Below are positions 27,180 to 39,875 of a stretch of 64,000 nucleotides of DNA, one piece after another. Each line of letters begins with the position of its first letter. Within the stretch, counting starts at the first letter, position 1. The position numbers and the translations under genes are program-made. The DNA comes from Colias croceus (taxonomy: Eukaryota; Arthropoda; Insecta; Lepidoptera; Pieridae), in assembly GCF_905220415.1 (NCBI RefSeq), contig NC_059542.1, positions 3,720,001-3,784,000 on the forward strand. The letters run 5' to 3'. The notes beneath the pieces were generated by a model. That model searched no databases. It saw only the letters and a program-made list of their open reading frames with translations, and was not told the DNA's origin.

Positions 27180-27359
27180 TTGAGCAACTTATTATAGTCC
27201 ACGTGCGGCACCTTCAGGAACTTCTGTAGCGTATTCATCACACTCGCTGGTTCAGAGCGCAACAGCGACCCGTCGATGATGTGCAGCTGGTGCGAGCTGA
27301 ACTCCGCCAGCCACCGCTCCAGGTAGTGGCTGTACTTGCCCGGGTTCAGGCAACGGTTC
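27180..27359 (-). CDS. sfl: NDST exon I: sulfotransferase, RCLNPGKYS motif
   Basis: 59 full codons between one base completing Arg and two bases of a split Lys codon. Family landmarks: NRCLNPGKYSHYLERWL, then HIIDGSLLRSEPASVM, QKFLKVP and DYNKLL. This segment covers the late sulfotransferase helices and the 'I-x-DG-x-x-LR' strand. Acceptor: cttgacatcag then GAACCG. Donor: CTCAA then GTGAGT. A perfect 12 bp inverted repeat (27376-27405) lies in the intron 16 bases upstream of the exon edge, where the branch point or pyrimidine tract would be. The exon is GC-rich against a very AT-rich intron. Confidence 0.95.
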
Positions 27360-27375
27360 CTGATGTCAAGATAAA

Positions 27376-27405
27376 CATATACGTATAATGTTGTATACGT
27401 ATATG
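27376..27405. repeat. Perfect 12 bp inverted repeat beside a splice acceptor
   Basis: CATATACGTATA, six-base loop ATGTTG, then TATACGTATATG. It lies in the last 50 bases of the intron preceding NDST exon I. In the transcript it would fold over the branch-point region. Confidence 0.9.
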
Positions 27406-29231
27406 TACGTAATACGTAAATATATTCGCATAGCATTTTTTGTAGTGTGGTGTCACGTCTTTCGTGTTTAACGTTATCAAAATAAAAAAAAAATGTATGG
27501 AAAAACTTAAAATTTTAAATTGTAAATTTAAAAAAGTGGTAGAACAGATGTTGTTGGGATTGATGTAGTGAAGCTCGGGAGCTAAGCAAGAGGTTGTGCT
27601 TATTTTCATTAACATATATTTAATAACATATCATGCATAAGTTACCTGTAATACCTAATAACAGTACCTATATATACATTATACACGGCTGTCTAATAAA
27701 TCTCACAATTACAATACAGTCAGTCAAGGTGTCACTTTGAGACGAGCGATCATATTACGTATTAACTCAAATTCCACATCCAACCATATCCTAACAATAA
27801 CACTCCAATGGAAGGTATTCAAGTTTCAATATTCAGATATATAATAATGGTTCATTTGACATCTAGTCAGTAAAATGACGTGAGCTGTCATTTTCCTCGG
27901 CCTCGTAGCAATTTGCTTTGCGAGGCTCTGTGAGACCCGCCTATTCATATTTGATGTTTCCTAAAATAGTGTGAATCCCTAAATCCATTGTAATATTGTG
28001 AAAAATTAAATATAGCACACTATGTCGTACATCCATCAAATTTAAAATTCTATTTCCATCCTGAAAGCTAACTCCAAAAACGAATGTAAATATATTCGTC
28101 ATAAAATTAAGCGTCTATAGATTATTGTTAAAAATTAAATATAGGCATCTTAATTTTGAGCTACACTAGAAACAGAACCACGGGCTGTAACTAGTTTTAA
28201 AATAAATCCCTATTCAAGTCATAGCTCGCGCAACGTGGCGTGACGGCGCGTGCGGTTACTAACTTTCGTTTGGACACTAGAATTTACGCGGGAAACTTCG
28301 CTAACTCGATTATAACTTTGTTTGACTATATATTGTTATTTTTTCTATTTTGTTGTATTTCAGATTTTAAGAAAGTATTAAAATATCGTAACAGTGTTTG
28401 TTTGATTCGATAAAAATTGTTTGATTAAAAGAAAATTTCATATTGCAAACTACTAAATGAACAATTTTCCTTTGTTAAACTACTATACACACGTTAATTA
28501 ATAATAACACAATACGATATTATAAAACATTTTTAAATTAAATAACTTCTCGGTATATTCACAGTACAATGTTTTGATAACAATTCAAGCAAAGAGCGAT
28601 AACATTTAAATTCTCAGAAACAATCCGAATACAACAAAGGTTAATGAATTAAGAATTTTCTATTATGAAATTTATACAATGGCAGACCAATTATAATTAA
28701 GTAGTTGTAAATGACTCTGACAAAAAATACTTTCATAAAATGTCGTCCGCAAAATATGGTAATAGAAACAGAGCTTTTTTAGCGAGAATCAGTTACAAAT
28801 ACTCATAATGGACAGCAAATGCATTGCCGATTTATTTCCACGCAAAGCTATATCGTATTACACGAATAAATAAAAAACTTAACGCTAAGGACACGAACGT
28901 GCCACTTCCGTACAATTTCATTTGGTCGCGTTGAACTCATTTTATTTCAAATATCCGGGATTTATTCACTTACAGAGTGTAATGTATCGGTTTATTTTTT
29001 GTTACTCTGTGAGGTGTCATTTACTTTTGCACTGTTTTGTTTAACAATCGACACGTTTAATTTTGGCGTTGATTGCGATTTTAAATCTGTTTTTTTATTG
29101 TATAAAGTCTGTAGAGGTAACTATAAGCTTTTCATTTAACGCTATATTGCCTTCTTATTACATAATATATTGTTATAATCCTTTTTTTCTATTCCGCAAA
29201 TAATAAAAACGAAATGAAATCTATAAAGGTA

Positions 29232-29440
29232 CTAGCTTTCCGCCCGAGGCTTCGCCCGCGTTTTCAAGGAAAAATCCACATAGTTCCCGTTCCCAAGGGA
29301 TTTCCGGGATAAAACCTATCCTTTCTCTCAAGTTTGGATCGAACTGCACATGGTGTGCGAATTTTATTACAATCGGTTAAGTGGTTTAGGAGTCCATTGA
29401 GGACAAACATTGTGACACGAGATTTATATATATTTAGATA
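29232..29440 (-). repeat. Short interspersed element ending in CTAG (copy 2)
   Basis: Minus-orientation copy of the family at 4393-4604. It begins CTAGCTTTCCGCCCGAGGCT, continues through a CCCGTTCCCAAGGGATTTCC segment, and ends in AT-rich sequence near 29440. Located in the NDST intron between exons H and I. Confidence 0.75.
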
Positions 29441-29554
29441 ATGTTTTATATTGTATTAGTAACAGATAAGAAGTTTAATAATAATCTTTGCTTTGTTACA
29501 GGTTACGTACACATACCTATACGAACTAAAAGAATGGGAAAATATATTATTGTT

Positions 29555-29596
29555 GTGAGCAGACGAAGTTACGTGGAACAGTTAGTTAAAACATAA
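29555..29596 (+). repeat. Truncated repeat terminus (GAGCAGACGAAGTT type)
   Basis: 'gagcagacgaagttacgtgg' followed by 'cagttagt'. The same end pattern appears at 44211-44242 and 57434-57463, where the last copy reads GTCAGCTAGT. These look like 3' ends of a CTAG-terminating element subfamily; the remainder is truncated here. Confidence 0.55.
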
Positions 29597-30448
29597 AATG
29601 CTTCTGTTAATACGCTTGAAGGTAATACTTATTTAGAAGGACTTGCAAGGAGCACTAACAAGGTTTGTTGCTAAAGTAGTTAAAAATTAACTCCATTCTG
29701 TATAGGACACAGAATCCAATTGTCGACTTGTTATCGCAACAAATAGACATAAAAAGGAATATCCTATAACGATTGGAACAATTGTTTCAGAAATAGAATA
29801 CCGGAGGGCTGTCATTCGGAACGTAACAAAGTTTCGCAGATTGGGAGCGATGCGTTGTTTTACTATTCTTATTTCTGGAACTTTCCATCACCCAGTGCAG
29901 TTTGGAGGAAAATGTGAGGGTTTCTCCTCACTCGTAAATTGTATCAGTTTCAAACAGTTTTGACCTTTAACGTTAAAATAATAAAATAATGGGACACCTG
30001 ATATAGTTTTTGTTTTATAAAATGTGAAGAGTCGACGACATGTAGCCGCGGGATTGGGCAGAGTTCCGCCTCCGTTTATTCCGACAAAATGTAAATTAAA
30101 TTTTCTTGTGTAATATTGTGAAATTAACAAGAAACAATGTTAAATAAACTTTATCTAATATTAATTACATTTACGGATCTTTTTTTTGTAGAATTAGGAT
30201 ATTTTTGAACGTTAGAGAAATTATCAATTCTTTTGGATACACATTTTTTAATGTATGATCTACTAGGTACAGTTTTTTAAAATTATACTTCGTAACTTAC
30301 CTCGTTTTAAACTCGGTTCACAGCAATCATAAACTATATATGAATGAATTTCCCTCAATATCAACATCTTTATAAGCTAAACAATTTTGTACAATGTTCA
30401 TATTAATTAAGGATTAATTGAGAAGCAAGATTTAACATTAAAGCTTAC

Positions 30449-30565
30449 CTGAGGTCCCTCAGAGCTTTCGGCGCGGAATCATTCGCCGTGATGACTGTAT
30501 GGAAAGTGTAGTTGTTCGCCACGGCATCGCCATGCGAGCGAATGTGCTGGTACCACGAATATGCC
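30449..30565 (-). CDS. sfl: NDST exon H: AYSWYQH 3'-phosphate-binding segment
   Basis: 38 full codons, with one base completing Arg at the start and two bases of an Arg codon at the end. Begins RAYSWYQH, where the Ser and His match residues of the family's PAPS 3'-phosphate site and the catalytic His716 of human NDST1. It continues with SHGDAVANNYTFHTVIT and ALRDL, as in other NDSTs. Sequons NYT and NDS are present. Acceptor: aatttgcag then GGCATA. Donor: CTCAG then GTAAGC. It is the smallest exon in the window. Its boundaries are fixed by the split Arg codons on both sides, and the neighbouring exons agree. Confidence 0.95.
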
Positions 30566-33500
30566 CTGCAAATTATCCATGTATCAGAATAACATATTAT
30601 TAAGATCCGTATATACATGGTGCTTCTAAATTGATTTATAAAAGCATTACTTTTCCTTGATCGCGACAATTGTAATTGGAAAATTCAATTCAACTAAACG
30701 ACTATTTAAACTTTAAGCAGACAGGACATCGCTCAGGTAGCTTGTTCTAGATTAATAACTCTTTTAAAGTTCACTATTTGTCACCGTAAGTAAAAATAAT
30801 CCAAAGTCTTTAGTCAACATTTTTTACGAATATAACTAAGCGGCTTATTAAAGTAAGGATAAATCAATAGTTTAAAGTTGTAGGACAGACTTAGATCTGT
30901 CGAAGACCATTCTAGAACTAAGTTAGATATCTAAAAAAAAAAAAGAAATCTCAAAAGTTTTCAAACTTCATTAAAACCCATCCATAACTAACTAACCAAC
31001 CCTTACTTTCGCAAAATATACGAAGGAACGTTCAATATTCGTATTCTATTTAGTTTTCAATTTATAAATTTTGATCATTTGCCATTTGTAAATTCAGTTC
31101 TGAAGATTGATTGTGGCAGCATTTGTTCAAACTTCCCGCGACCAATAAACAGAGTATTTCAATATTGAAATTGAAATGAGAGCGTGTTTATAAACTATTT
31201 AAATTTTTCTGTTCAACTGTTAACATCGGCTTCGGTGTTATTGAACAAATGTGCTTGATTGAAAATTTGAAATATTTACATGAACGGTTTGGAATGAACT
31301 TTATTCCGTATCATACAGATTTTCCAAAACAATAGCGATGCATAGTTGAAATCATTTTCGAATAAATATTTTTATTGATTTTAAATAGAAATTAAAATGC
31401 GTTTTGTAACAATTTTATGAACCGAAAGTACGACACAGGTCGATAAAATTCAATGCTGTTTGTGTAAATTGAAAACTATAGCATGTTTTAAATATTTTCA
31501 TTTAAATTCTTATTTTCATGCACGCTCGCTAAAATTTACTACAATTTCCTTTTGCGCTTGTATTTATGATATCTGACTGTATCTTGCATGCAAACATATT
31601 TAATAGAATTTAACTCGTGCCAAGATCTTTGCTTGTTGTCGTTATACGTTATCTTAAGTTTGTTATCTTTAAAAGAAAATAAGTAAAAAGTTCCTTTATA
31701 AATATGAAATTCATTTTGAATGTTAACCATTTTAATCTTATATATACCTACTTATATTTACCGCCAAACCGCGAACATGTTGAGAACGTAACCACTGAAA
31801 ATGTAGCTAAAGCTATGTAAAGTATGTTGTATAAAGTAACACTAATGTGTTATATTTTGTAATTCTATAAAGGTCATGTATACATAATATGGTATTCTTA
31901 AAAATCTTTTAATAATAAAGCTTGTTCTGAAGTCTGGTGCACAAACTTAAAATAAGTAGTAATACAAAAAACTATTCTGCTTTAAGCAGTGGGTTCACAT
32001 CTCTTGATATATCACACCGTTCTCGTTTTCTACATGTAAATACTTTATACATTCCTACAAAACTAAAAACAACGTTCAAGTTTATCATTCATTTTTGTAA
32101 ACATGAGCAATTACAAGTACTTCACGTGTATAGCGGTAATCAAGGTAGGGCTGATCTAGAAAAACTAGACGCTCCGTACTCACGAAGTAAATAGGTCAGA
32201 CATTACATGGGCAGGCTCTAATTGCCCGTTTAGGGGTGATACGGCGTAATGAACGATGTAGCACCGTTTTGTTAAGATATTTCTAAAGCTTTGCAAGTAT
32301 ATGTGGGTTGCTTGTTACGTATTTTCAACGGATGATCATAAAAACGTAGGAGTTCAAACGTATTTTTTTTTAGTTTTGTTACTCGATAACGCCGTGGCTT
32401 TTCCATCAATTGCCGTGATTTTGTCCAGGAAATTGTTATCATTTAGTCCCTTTGATAATAATCCTCCACGAGTTTGTCCCCCCTTCAGAATTATCGATAT
32501 CAAACTATACGATTCAACTAAGATGGAGTTAGCGTCATAGCTGTTAATTCAAACTATCAAAAACAAGATAAGTAGATATTTAAATAAAGTGAGATTCAGA
32601 AAAAGTTAGTTAAGAATAAGCATACGTTTTACAAATAACGTATTTTTCAAATGACATATACACATAAAGTTTATTGACGTTCCTATTCTTAGTTGGATCG
32701 CATAGTATCATTGTACAATGATCATGTTTCGTGAATTTTCGTTTTCCAATACGTATCCACCTTTATTGTAATAACGTTTCTCCGTAAGGATTTCCATTGC
32801 TTTGCTATGAATGTAATCTCATAAAATGATGAGATTGCGTGACGACAAGGGACACATGTAGAAAGGAATAGGTACACAATAAAATAGATTAAGGACGGGA
32901 CGGGATTTTATCATTTCTGTATCTTTTAGTTAAAAAGAGCGTGCCTATGGGAGAATAAACAACGAGTTTTCGAAATTTAATAAACATGTACTTAAAAGCA
33001 CGAACTGGATGCATTTTGCATTCAAATAGAACGGTTATGTTTATGAGCACATAGTTCACAATTTTTGCAAGTACTAGATCGTCACCTCATAACCTGTTTT
33101 TTTAGGTGGGGACATATCATCTATCCTAACCTTAGTTGCCTATAAGAAAAAGTTTTTAAAACGATAGATAGATAATTAATTACCACCCTAAAAATCTAAA
33201 AAATATACATACCTAACTAATATTTGCTCTCATTTCTATAATTTAACTTTTCAGTTTACCAAGTGTACCAGTTAAAATTTCACGGCACAGCCATTACCCA
33301 GCCTAGTCTATGTAGTTACGTGTCTACAAAACGGTGTAAACTAGGACGCTTACGTACGAAAAAATCCGCACCTAAATTAATATTTTTGTGGAACATTTCA
33401 ACGCGCGCAACTTTTAGAATTTAGTTTAAGCAGATAATTAATTTTTGTGTATTTATCCACCTAATTACTGTGATAATAAGATCATCAGATAGTATAGTCG

Positions 33501-34031
33501 TTTGTAAATAAAACTTGAATAACGTTTTTACGTATTTAAAGTTTTACAAGCATTTTCTCTACTTTTGCTATGTTTTAAATATTGAATGAAAAAGCAAAGT
33601 CTCGTGACGGGGTATGGGGAAGATGACTACAATGATTTCACACCTGCTTCACTGATCGATTTTCTCTTGGGCAAGTACCTAAGTGACCAGTCGACCTAGA
33701 TTTTTCATTGTTACACCTCTTAGCTGAAAGCGTTAACCACTACCAAGGAGCTAATTATACAAATATAAGTTAATTATAGCAACATCAATGATTAATATCA
33801 ACACTCTACATTCGCCGCTACATAATTAACACATAGATTCTTATCCGTTACGCCTTGCACCTGTAAACACCATCGCCTTCCTTATTATAAAAAAAGTAAA
33901 AGCGAAACATAAATTAACCACAGAGTCACAGACTTTTAATGCATTGTAACTGTGAACACCTTTGCCTTCCTGTCACAATAAAAAAGAAAAAATTGAAAAA
34001 AGTATAAAAGTACACAGTACTTATAACAAAC
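30566..34031 (-). other. NDST intron G-H (3466 bp)
   Basis: GTTTGT donor, TTTGCAG acceptor. AT-rich. A small inverted repeat (AATCTCAT/ATGAGATT) is near 32815. No gene or clear transposon recognised. Confidence 0.88.
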
Positions 34032-34187
34032 CTCTTTGACGGTGATATCAGTATGGCAATGATCTTAGCATTCGGCAGTAGTGCGTGCGCTCGCCGCGGT
34101 ACGAGTTCCCCGTCGAAGTACGTCGCCGACTTTTCGAATGTTATCTGTGACGCGTTGCTCTGGTTTGGCGGGAAAAAATTTAGGTAC
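34032..34187 (-). CDS. sfl: NDST exon G: sulfotransferase core, ATYFD motif
   Basis: 51 full codons after one base completing Trp, ending with two bases of a split Arg codon. Motifs: YLNFFPPNQSNAS, FEKSATYFD, VPRRAHALLPNAKIIAILISP. The KSATYFD segment and the 'AKII-x-x-LI-x-P' strand match the central sulfotransferase fold and lead into the 3'-phosphate-binding region. Two overlapping N-glycosylation sequons (NQS, NAS) lie near the start. Acceptor: ttcgcag then GTACCT. The donor is GAG then GTTTGT, a weaker match to the consensus than the other donors of this gene, but it is the only choice that preserves the R-AYSWYQH junction. Neighbouring introns are 5.1 kb (5' side) and 3.5 kb (3' side). 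Confidence 0.95.
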
Positions 34188-36123
34188 CTGCGAACAATTA
34201 GTTATTTATAACCTCAAAATCTCTACAAGTCATATTATCATGTTTTAATGTTGTCCGTTTACTTTTATAAGTTGAGATGTAGGGCACTGTTTCTATTTCA
34301 GTCTTTGGAAGGAAGAAAAAAGGAGACAGAAACAAAAAAGTCGTTAGCTTAATTAATAATAAGAGTCAATACGGTGACTAAAATAACTAATTTGGTAATC
34401 AACGGTCCAATCGAAAGGGTCAGAACTCAAACATTAAATTTTGTGCAAATTATAAAGCAATTTAGTTAATATTTTGATGTGAGCGCTTTGAAAATTAATT
34501 GAAAATCGCATTATAAATTAATTTTGAAATTTTGTATAACGCTAAACGCTAACGGCTTTTCGTTTTAAAGGACAAAGTCTAAATTGCTATCAAAATAATA
34601 ATGGGAACCTGTGATGGCTACTAAAATTTTCCTTTGTACGTATATATCACATGTTAACTGTTAAGACATAATATTAACATTAAACAAAGAACAAAACATT
34701 TTATCAAGAAGTACTTAATGAAGAAATTGCGTGCAAATAGAACGAAGTTTATTTGAAACAGTATAAATATTACATTATTATATACACTTTACGACGGACA
34801 CTGAAAATCGAATAATTATTCAAAATAGTTTATTTTAAACTCGATTGCAAATTGGTCTGGTTGGGTCACTGTAGAAAAATTCAAATAAAAAAATGAAAAG
34901 TTTTTATAAGAAGGAACTCGAAACTGAATAACATAATTATTAACACATTAACAGTATCGACATTGCGATGACTTAATAATTAATGCAATAAAACCTTTGT
35001 ATTTCCTACTAAAGAGGCCACAAAAGCCCGAAGGAATTTCCACATTATTCTTAAACATGCGCTCTTCAGGAGTGCTAGACAAAGCGCCATTTGACGCTGA
35101 GTGCAGGAGGCCGGGAGCGGCACTATTTTTCATTACGTCACTATTAACAAGCAAACTTCATACTATAACATCCACTCTATACTTCCATTTTAAAACTATT
35201 TCGTTAAAAGCTGTCGTGCTCACTCGGATCGATAGGCGTCATTTAAATCTAAAGGGGTTGATGAACAATTACGCTGACCCGCTTAGTTTGTATGTATGTA
35301 GGTTGGAGGTGCGACGATATTTCCATGAGAAAGCATGAGAATGCCTATGATACGATCAAAACTTTGAACTATGTAGGAACGACCTACCGGCGTTATTAAC
35401 GTGGGGATGTAATTTAGAATATAGCGAAGATTTACGTGGGGTCGCGTGATTTTGGGCAAAACATTTGAGGGTTCGAAATTAGGGAGAGTTTATTAACTTA
35501 ATAAAAAAGTTTTACTGACTTAATAACATCAGGTAATTATACAATTTTGAAAATTATATAAAACCGTGAAAGAGTTTTATTTTACTTGTTATTAAATGCA
35601 TAAAATGGTCTATTCTTTAAAATAAACGTAAGGTTAGACCGGACTCTCAGTGGAGTTTCGTTTGCAAAAATAGCGGACCTAAATCTGACTTCTGATATAT
35701 ATTGTATAGATCCCAGACATCCTATAGACAGATGTTGCCAACCAGTTTTGTGGTCCCCCTGCCCGCACCCCGGTAATTAAATATGACATACAAAGAAAAA
35801 AAAAAAAATTTCCAAAACATGCCGTGTGGGGTATCAAATGAAAGAGCTTATTGAGTATATCACGAATATATAGCATACTATATACATTTCTTACACTTTC
35901 TCTAAGATTTTTTAGAAAATTTACGAAAATGGTCCATTTTTGAGTTAACTTTAAACCACTATAGATTGAAAACTCATGAATATATTTTTTAAATTATTAT
36001 TTTAAATAATTAACAATAGTCCATTGTTTACGATTCAATAGTTCGTACAGTGAAATAGATGCATGGGGGAGTGGGGGGAGCATTCAAAGATGGCGAGTTT
36101 CGATATTTCAATATATATATATG

Positions 36124-36160
36124 TAAGAAATGCCCCTGCACTTAGCAGGGGCATTTCTTA
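36124..36160. repeat. Perfect 16 bp hairpin, 5-base loop
   Basis: TAAGAAATGCCCCTGC, loop ACTTA, GCAGGGGCATTTCTTA. GC-rich core inside AT-rich intron. No known miRNA recognised. In the NDST transcript the same hairpin forms on the minus strand. Confidence 0.92.
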
Positions 36161-37790
36161 TCTACCTCAAGGATCAATTTTCGCTATGTGCTACTTAATT
36201 ACCAAGAGCGATGCTAACTGCAATGCTTACACGGTAATCATTGTACCGAGAAACCGTACATCGAATATAATTCGGGGGATTGATTACTAAAATTTCAATG
36301 AAACAATTTCCTTCTCACACTACAAGATACCTTTATCTTTTCAACGAAGTCTAATATTCAAATTCAACATAATATTATGAGTACCAATGTAAAAAAAAAA
36401 ACACAAAACTACGAAGCCAAACTCGCCAGTCCTGTCCACATTTGTTTACAGTCAACATTGATCACAATGTAACAAAACGTGTGACATAAAACACGTTCCA
36501 TATAAAATGCATAAACGCGAACAAAGTACGCAAGATGTGCAAACACGACAGAGATTGGACCTTCGATTTACAGTGTGTCACAAATTTATATCCTATCATC
36601 CTACTCATGAACATAATATTGGAATAGTTTAACCCGACAAATTTAATTAAAATTATGGACGAGCTAATAGATATCAGACTAATAACAAATGTAGTCTTTA
36701 TCGTAATATATTTGAGGGTATTTTTAGTACTATTGTTTTATTGTTCCACGTGTAGGTACATACATTACAATAGAAATAGAACGTTATCAAAATAAGTGCT
36801 ATTTGTGCAATCAATCCATACTCAATATAAGAGTAAGGACCGGTTTCATCGCTTGCTTATACCCCTGATAGTCTAATACTAAATATCGGAAATATTCAAT
36901 TAATTATTATTTGTTATTTTAACTGAAAAACATATTATCATGTAGTCGTATAACTAGTCCAAATAATTGGCACTAACAATATTCATTAATAAGTCAGAGT
37001 TTTTTTATATATTCTGTTCACAAACTCATAATGTTTATGTTTTCATGAATAAAAAGGTTTGCTATGACACACGACGTAATACTCTATTCATCTCAGACAA
37101 CCTTCAGCTATTATGGATTGTTTATGGCTCTCGACTATCTGCCAATATAAATAAGTTTTGTTTAAATATTCATACAAACTGTTCTATATATTGTGATCCA
37201 TATAAAATTTGTACGTGAGCTACGTGTAAATACTACGTGTAGCGCTATATATACAAACTTTATTTTATTATGATTGCAGATTAAAAATTTGTTCTTTGCT
37301 TGCTTTTTTCTACCTACCAATGTAATTTTAGTAAGCTTTGCCAAAGTTGCCTGGAAGAGATCACTTCTAAGTGATAAGGCCGCCTAATAAACTATGATGT
37401 TTTTTGCTTTCTATACATTAGCTAGCATAGTTTCCCATATAAAAATAAATTTATTTAACGAAGCCGTAACCGTGAAATCAAAACGAAATTTCAATAATTG
37501 CTATCGACTAACTTAAAAGATATACAACAAAGCTTTAATGGTCTACACGAAATTGAAAGAGCCGGTGTATTACTTAAAAGAATAATCTAAAGAGATTATA
37601 TTCAAATTACATTTTTATACTAAAAGAATAATTTGTTTTACAAAACATCTGATTAAATTTGAAGTCTAGACTTAATTCGGTGTATAATGTACAATAAATT
37701 GTATTTCTTTTGAACTCGCAGAATAACGACCATCGAAAAATGGCATAATACTTTTTATATTGGTCAATTCAATAACTATATTATTATCAA

Positions 37791-38246
37791 CTAGCTTCCG
37801 CCCGCGACTGCGTCCGCGCTGATGTCGGTCTTCGCGTGGATGGTTTATTTCTCCATTTTGAGTAACTCTGACAATTACATCTTAAAAATATCTATTGGAC
37901 CCAAATACGGCTAGGCCTATAATAATACGCAATGTGTGTTCGCGGTTCTACAGAACAACGTCTATGCATAAAACTGAAAAATTAAGATTAATTTTTTTCT
38001 ACGTATTTTTCCAGGATAAAAAGTATCCTATTTTACGCCCAGGATAATAAGGTATAATTATACCAAGTTTCATCGAAATCGAACCGGTAGTTTTCACGTG
38101 ATGTCTTCACATACAGACAGACAGACAAAAATTTTTTTAATCACATATTTGGGTTTGGTATCGATCCAGTAACACCCCCTGCTAGTTATTTTTTCAATAT
38201 TTTCAATGTACAGAATTGACCCTTCTACAGATTTATTATATGTATA
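37791..38246 (-). repeat. Long CTAG-terminating repeat, copy 1 of a near-identical pair
   Basis: 456 bp, beginning (plus strand) CTAGCTTCCGCCCGCGACTG and running through 'gatgtcggtct', 'ggacccaaatacggctagg', a 'gaaatcgaaccggtagtttt' segment, a short CAGA run and AACACCCCCTGCTAGTTATT, to 'attatatgtata'. It matches 59334-59816 along its whole length in the same orientation. Likely a non-autonomous Helitron-like element on the minus strand; no coding capacity. Confidence 0.85.
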
Positions 38247-38474
38247 TTATCAATAAGTAATAAATTATATTTTGTTAGAAGAAAAAAAGATAAACTGACG
38301 TCTCAAATAGTACACTGCGTTATATTGATACGATTTAGCTTATTCTGGTGATGAGTACGGAAACCGTTTAAGGCAGATGTGACCGAGCCATTTATTGCTT
38401 ATAACTTCAGAACTATCCTATTCATAAGTTTTCCTGGAAGAGGTCGTTATGAACACTTAGATAACATAAATAGA

Positions 38475-38673
38475 CTAGCTATGCTGCGCGGTTTCACCCG
38501 CGGGCTAAATGTAGTATTTCTATAACTCATGTGTTATTCTGATGTAAACCACCTACATTACTAAATAATAAAGTTTATCCTGATAAAGTTTCTTCCAAAT
38601 CCGTCCAGCAGTTTTTTCTTGAAAGACTAACAAATGTGCATACATGATACTAATATCCATACTCGCAATATTA
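38475..38673 (-). repeat. CTAG-terminating element, TGCGCGGTTTCACCCGCGG type
   Basis: Starts CTAGCTATGCTGCGCGGTTT on the plus strand, contains 'aaatccgtccagcagttttt' and ends near 'ctaatatccatactcgcaat'. Layout parallels the other CTAG elements but the sequence is a different subfamily. Confidence 0.65.
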
Positions 38674-39331
38674 GCACAGATTAACTACATAGTTACTACG
38701 TATATTGTAGAACGTGAATTATATAGAGTAATTTATATATAGAGAAATATTTACTAATTAGTGAAATAATCGTAGGTACATAAACTACTAAGCTAGAGAG
38801 AGCACGGTTTCAACAATGTAAGGACTCGAGAATGGCTATTTAAATACGGAGTTCAAATTCAAAACGGAATAAGCGAAGCAAGCACGAGTACGAAAATTTA
38901 CTGGGGTAATAGTTATGTGTATAATAATCTCACTAGGTACTAAGAACAAGTACATGTATTGTAGTATAGTAAAGCTCTATATAGTATAAGAAATATAGTA
39001 TATCTGTATAAAGCTTCAGAGTTAAATAGGAAACCTTATCGCAATATCTTAATAATAATTAATACTAATGAATACAGTAAGTGACATTGCATATATTTTA
39101 TTGAAATTATTATCAAATGTAAATTGAATGTAATAAGATACGTACAATTAGAGTAGCTAGAAAGAAAGAATCTATTTTTTACACAAAAAGAGTTCTAGTC
39201 ACAAATGTTTTTCCAGATAATAAATAATTATTAATTTAGCAACAAAATCTAGTATGTAATTTACACACCATACCAAACTCAATTTACCACAGTACAGTAG
39301 GTACATTATTCAGTATACAAACAAGACTTAC

Positions 39332-39552
39332 CAATCCAATCCCTTCAAATAGTTGTTATTATTGAAGAACTGCAGTTCCTCATACGTGACCGGGTTTGGT
39401 TGGTTCGGCACCATCATTGGGTGCATAGCCAGGAAAGTGTACAGCGCTGTACTGCCGGTCTTCTGCGGCCCGATGACCAGCACTTTTGGTAGTGTGTCAC
39501 ACCATTTGCTTTTGGACCAGATGCGGCGGTGGCGGATGTCGTCGCACGGATT
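39332..39552 (-). CDS. sfl: NDST exon F: sulfotransferase start, 5'-phosphosulfate loop
   Basis: 73 full codons from phase 0, ending with two bases of a split Trp codon. It opens the N-sulfotransferase domain: NPCDDIRH, IWSKSKWCD, then LPKVLVIGPQKTGSTALYTF, the PAPS-binding P-loop. The Lys in PQKTGS corresponds to the catalytic Lys614 of human NDST1. The Glu pair in TYEELQFF lies where the catalytic base (Glu642 in NDST1) sits. Next come FFNNNNYLKGLDW residues as in the family. Acceptor: gccttccag then AATCCG. Donor: GATTG then GTAAGT. The family usually has T in the P-loop position read here as S (KTGST versus KTGTT), a conservative change. All key residues for sulfotransfer visible in this exon are intact. 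Confidence 0.97.
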
Positions 39553-39875
39553 CTGGAAGGCGTGCCTTGTTATTTATGTAGAAATATGAGTGTTACAGAT
39601 ACGTAGCTACTTATATGACAAGTGTAAAAAATTGGTATTTTATTCTGTCGGATAATTTTACTTGATAAGGTTAAGTTGACAATGAAGTAATGATACGACG
39701 AGAGACACTTTTTTGAATAAAAATTGTTGTTCACGACAGGGAGTAATAAATCGTGAAATGTTCTGTAACCATTCAAAATGTCTATGAAATAAATCTAATT
39801 GATTGAATTAATAAATAATTGAATTTGTGTCGACAGTTCATTTAATAAAATTATAAAGCATATACCTATGTATGA

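Larger units (their letters stand above)
27360..30448 (-). other. NDST intron H-I (3089 bp) with hairpin and CTAG elements
   Basis: Holds the perfect hairpin 27376-27405 next to the acceptor, the CTAG-ending element 29232-29440 and a truncated terminus at 29555-29596. The rest is AT-rich with no gene. Confidence 0.9.
34188..39331 (-). other. NDST intron F-G (5144 bp)
   Basis: Contains a 113-codon frame at 34997-35338 without recognisable motif, an AT-rich repeat-like block (about 35741-36010), a perfect hairpin at 36124-36160, and CTAG-bounded elements at 37791-38246 and 38475-38673. Confidence 0.88.

Noticed and set aside
27541..27610. Possible tRNA- or 5S-like stretch ('gagctaagcaag')
   Set aside because: No cloverleaf, and no internal promoter boxes in the right spacing.
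34997..35338. 113-codon plus-strand frame, the longest in the window
   Set aside because: No ATG at the frame start and nothing recognised in it; an overlapping minus frame is equally open, so length alone is not evidence.
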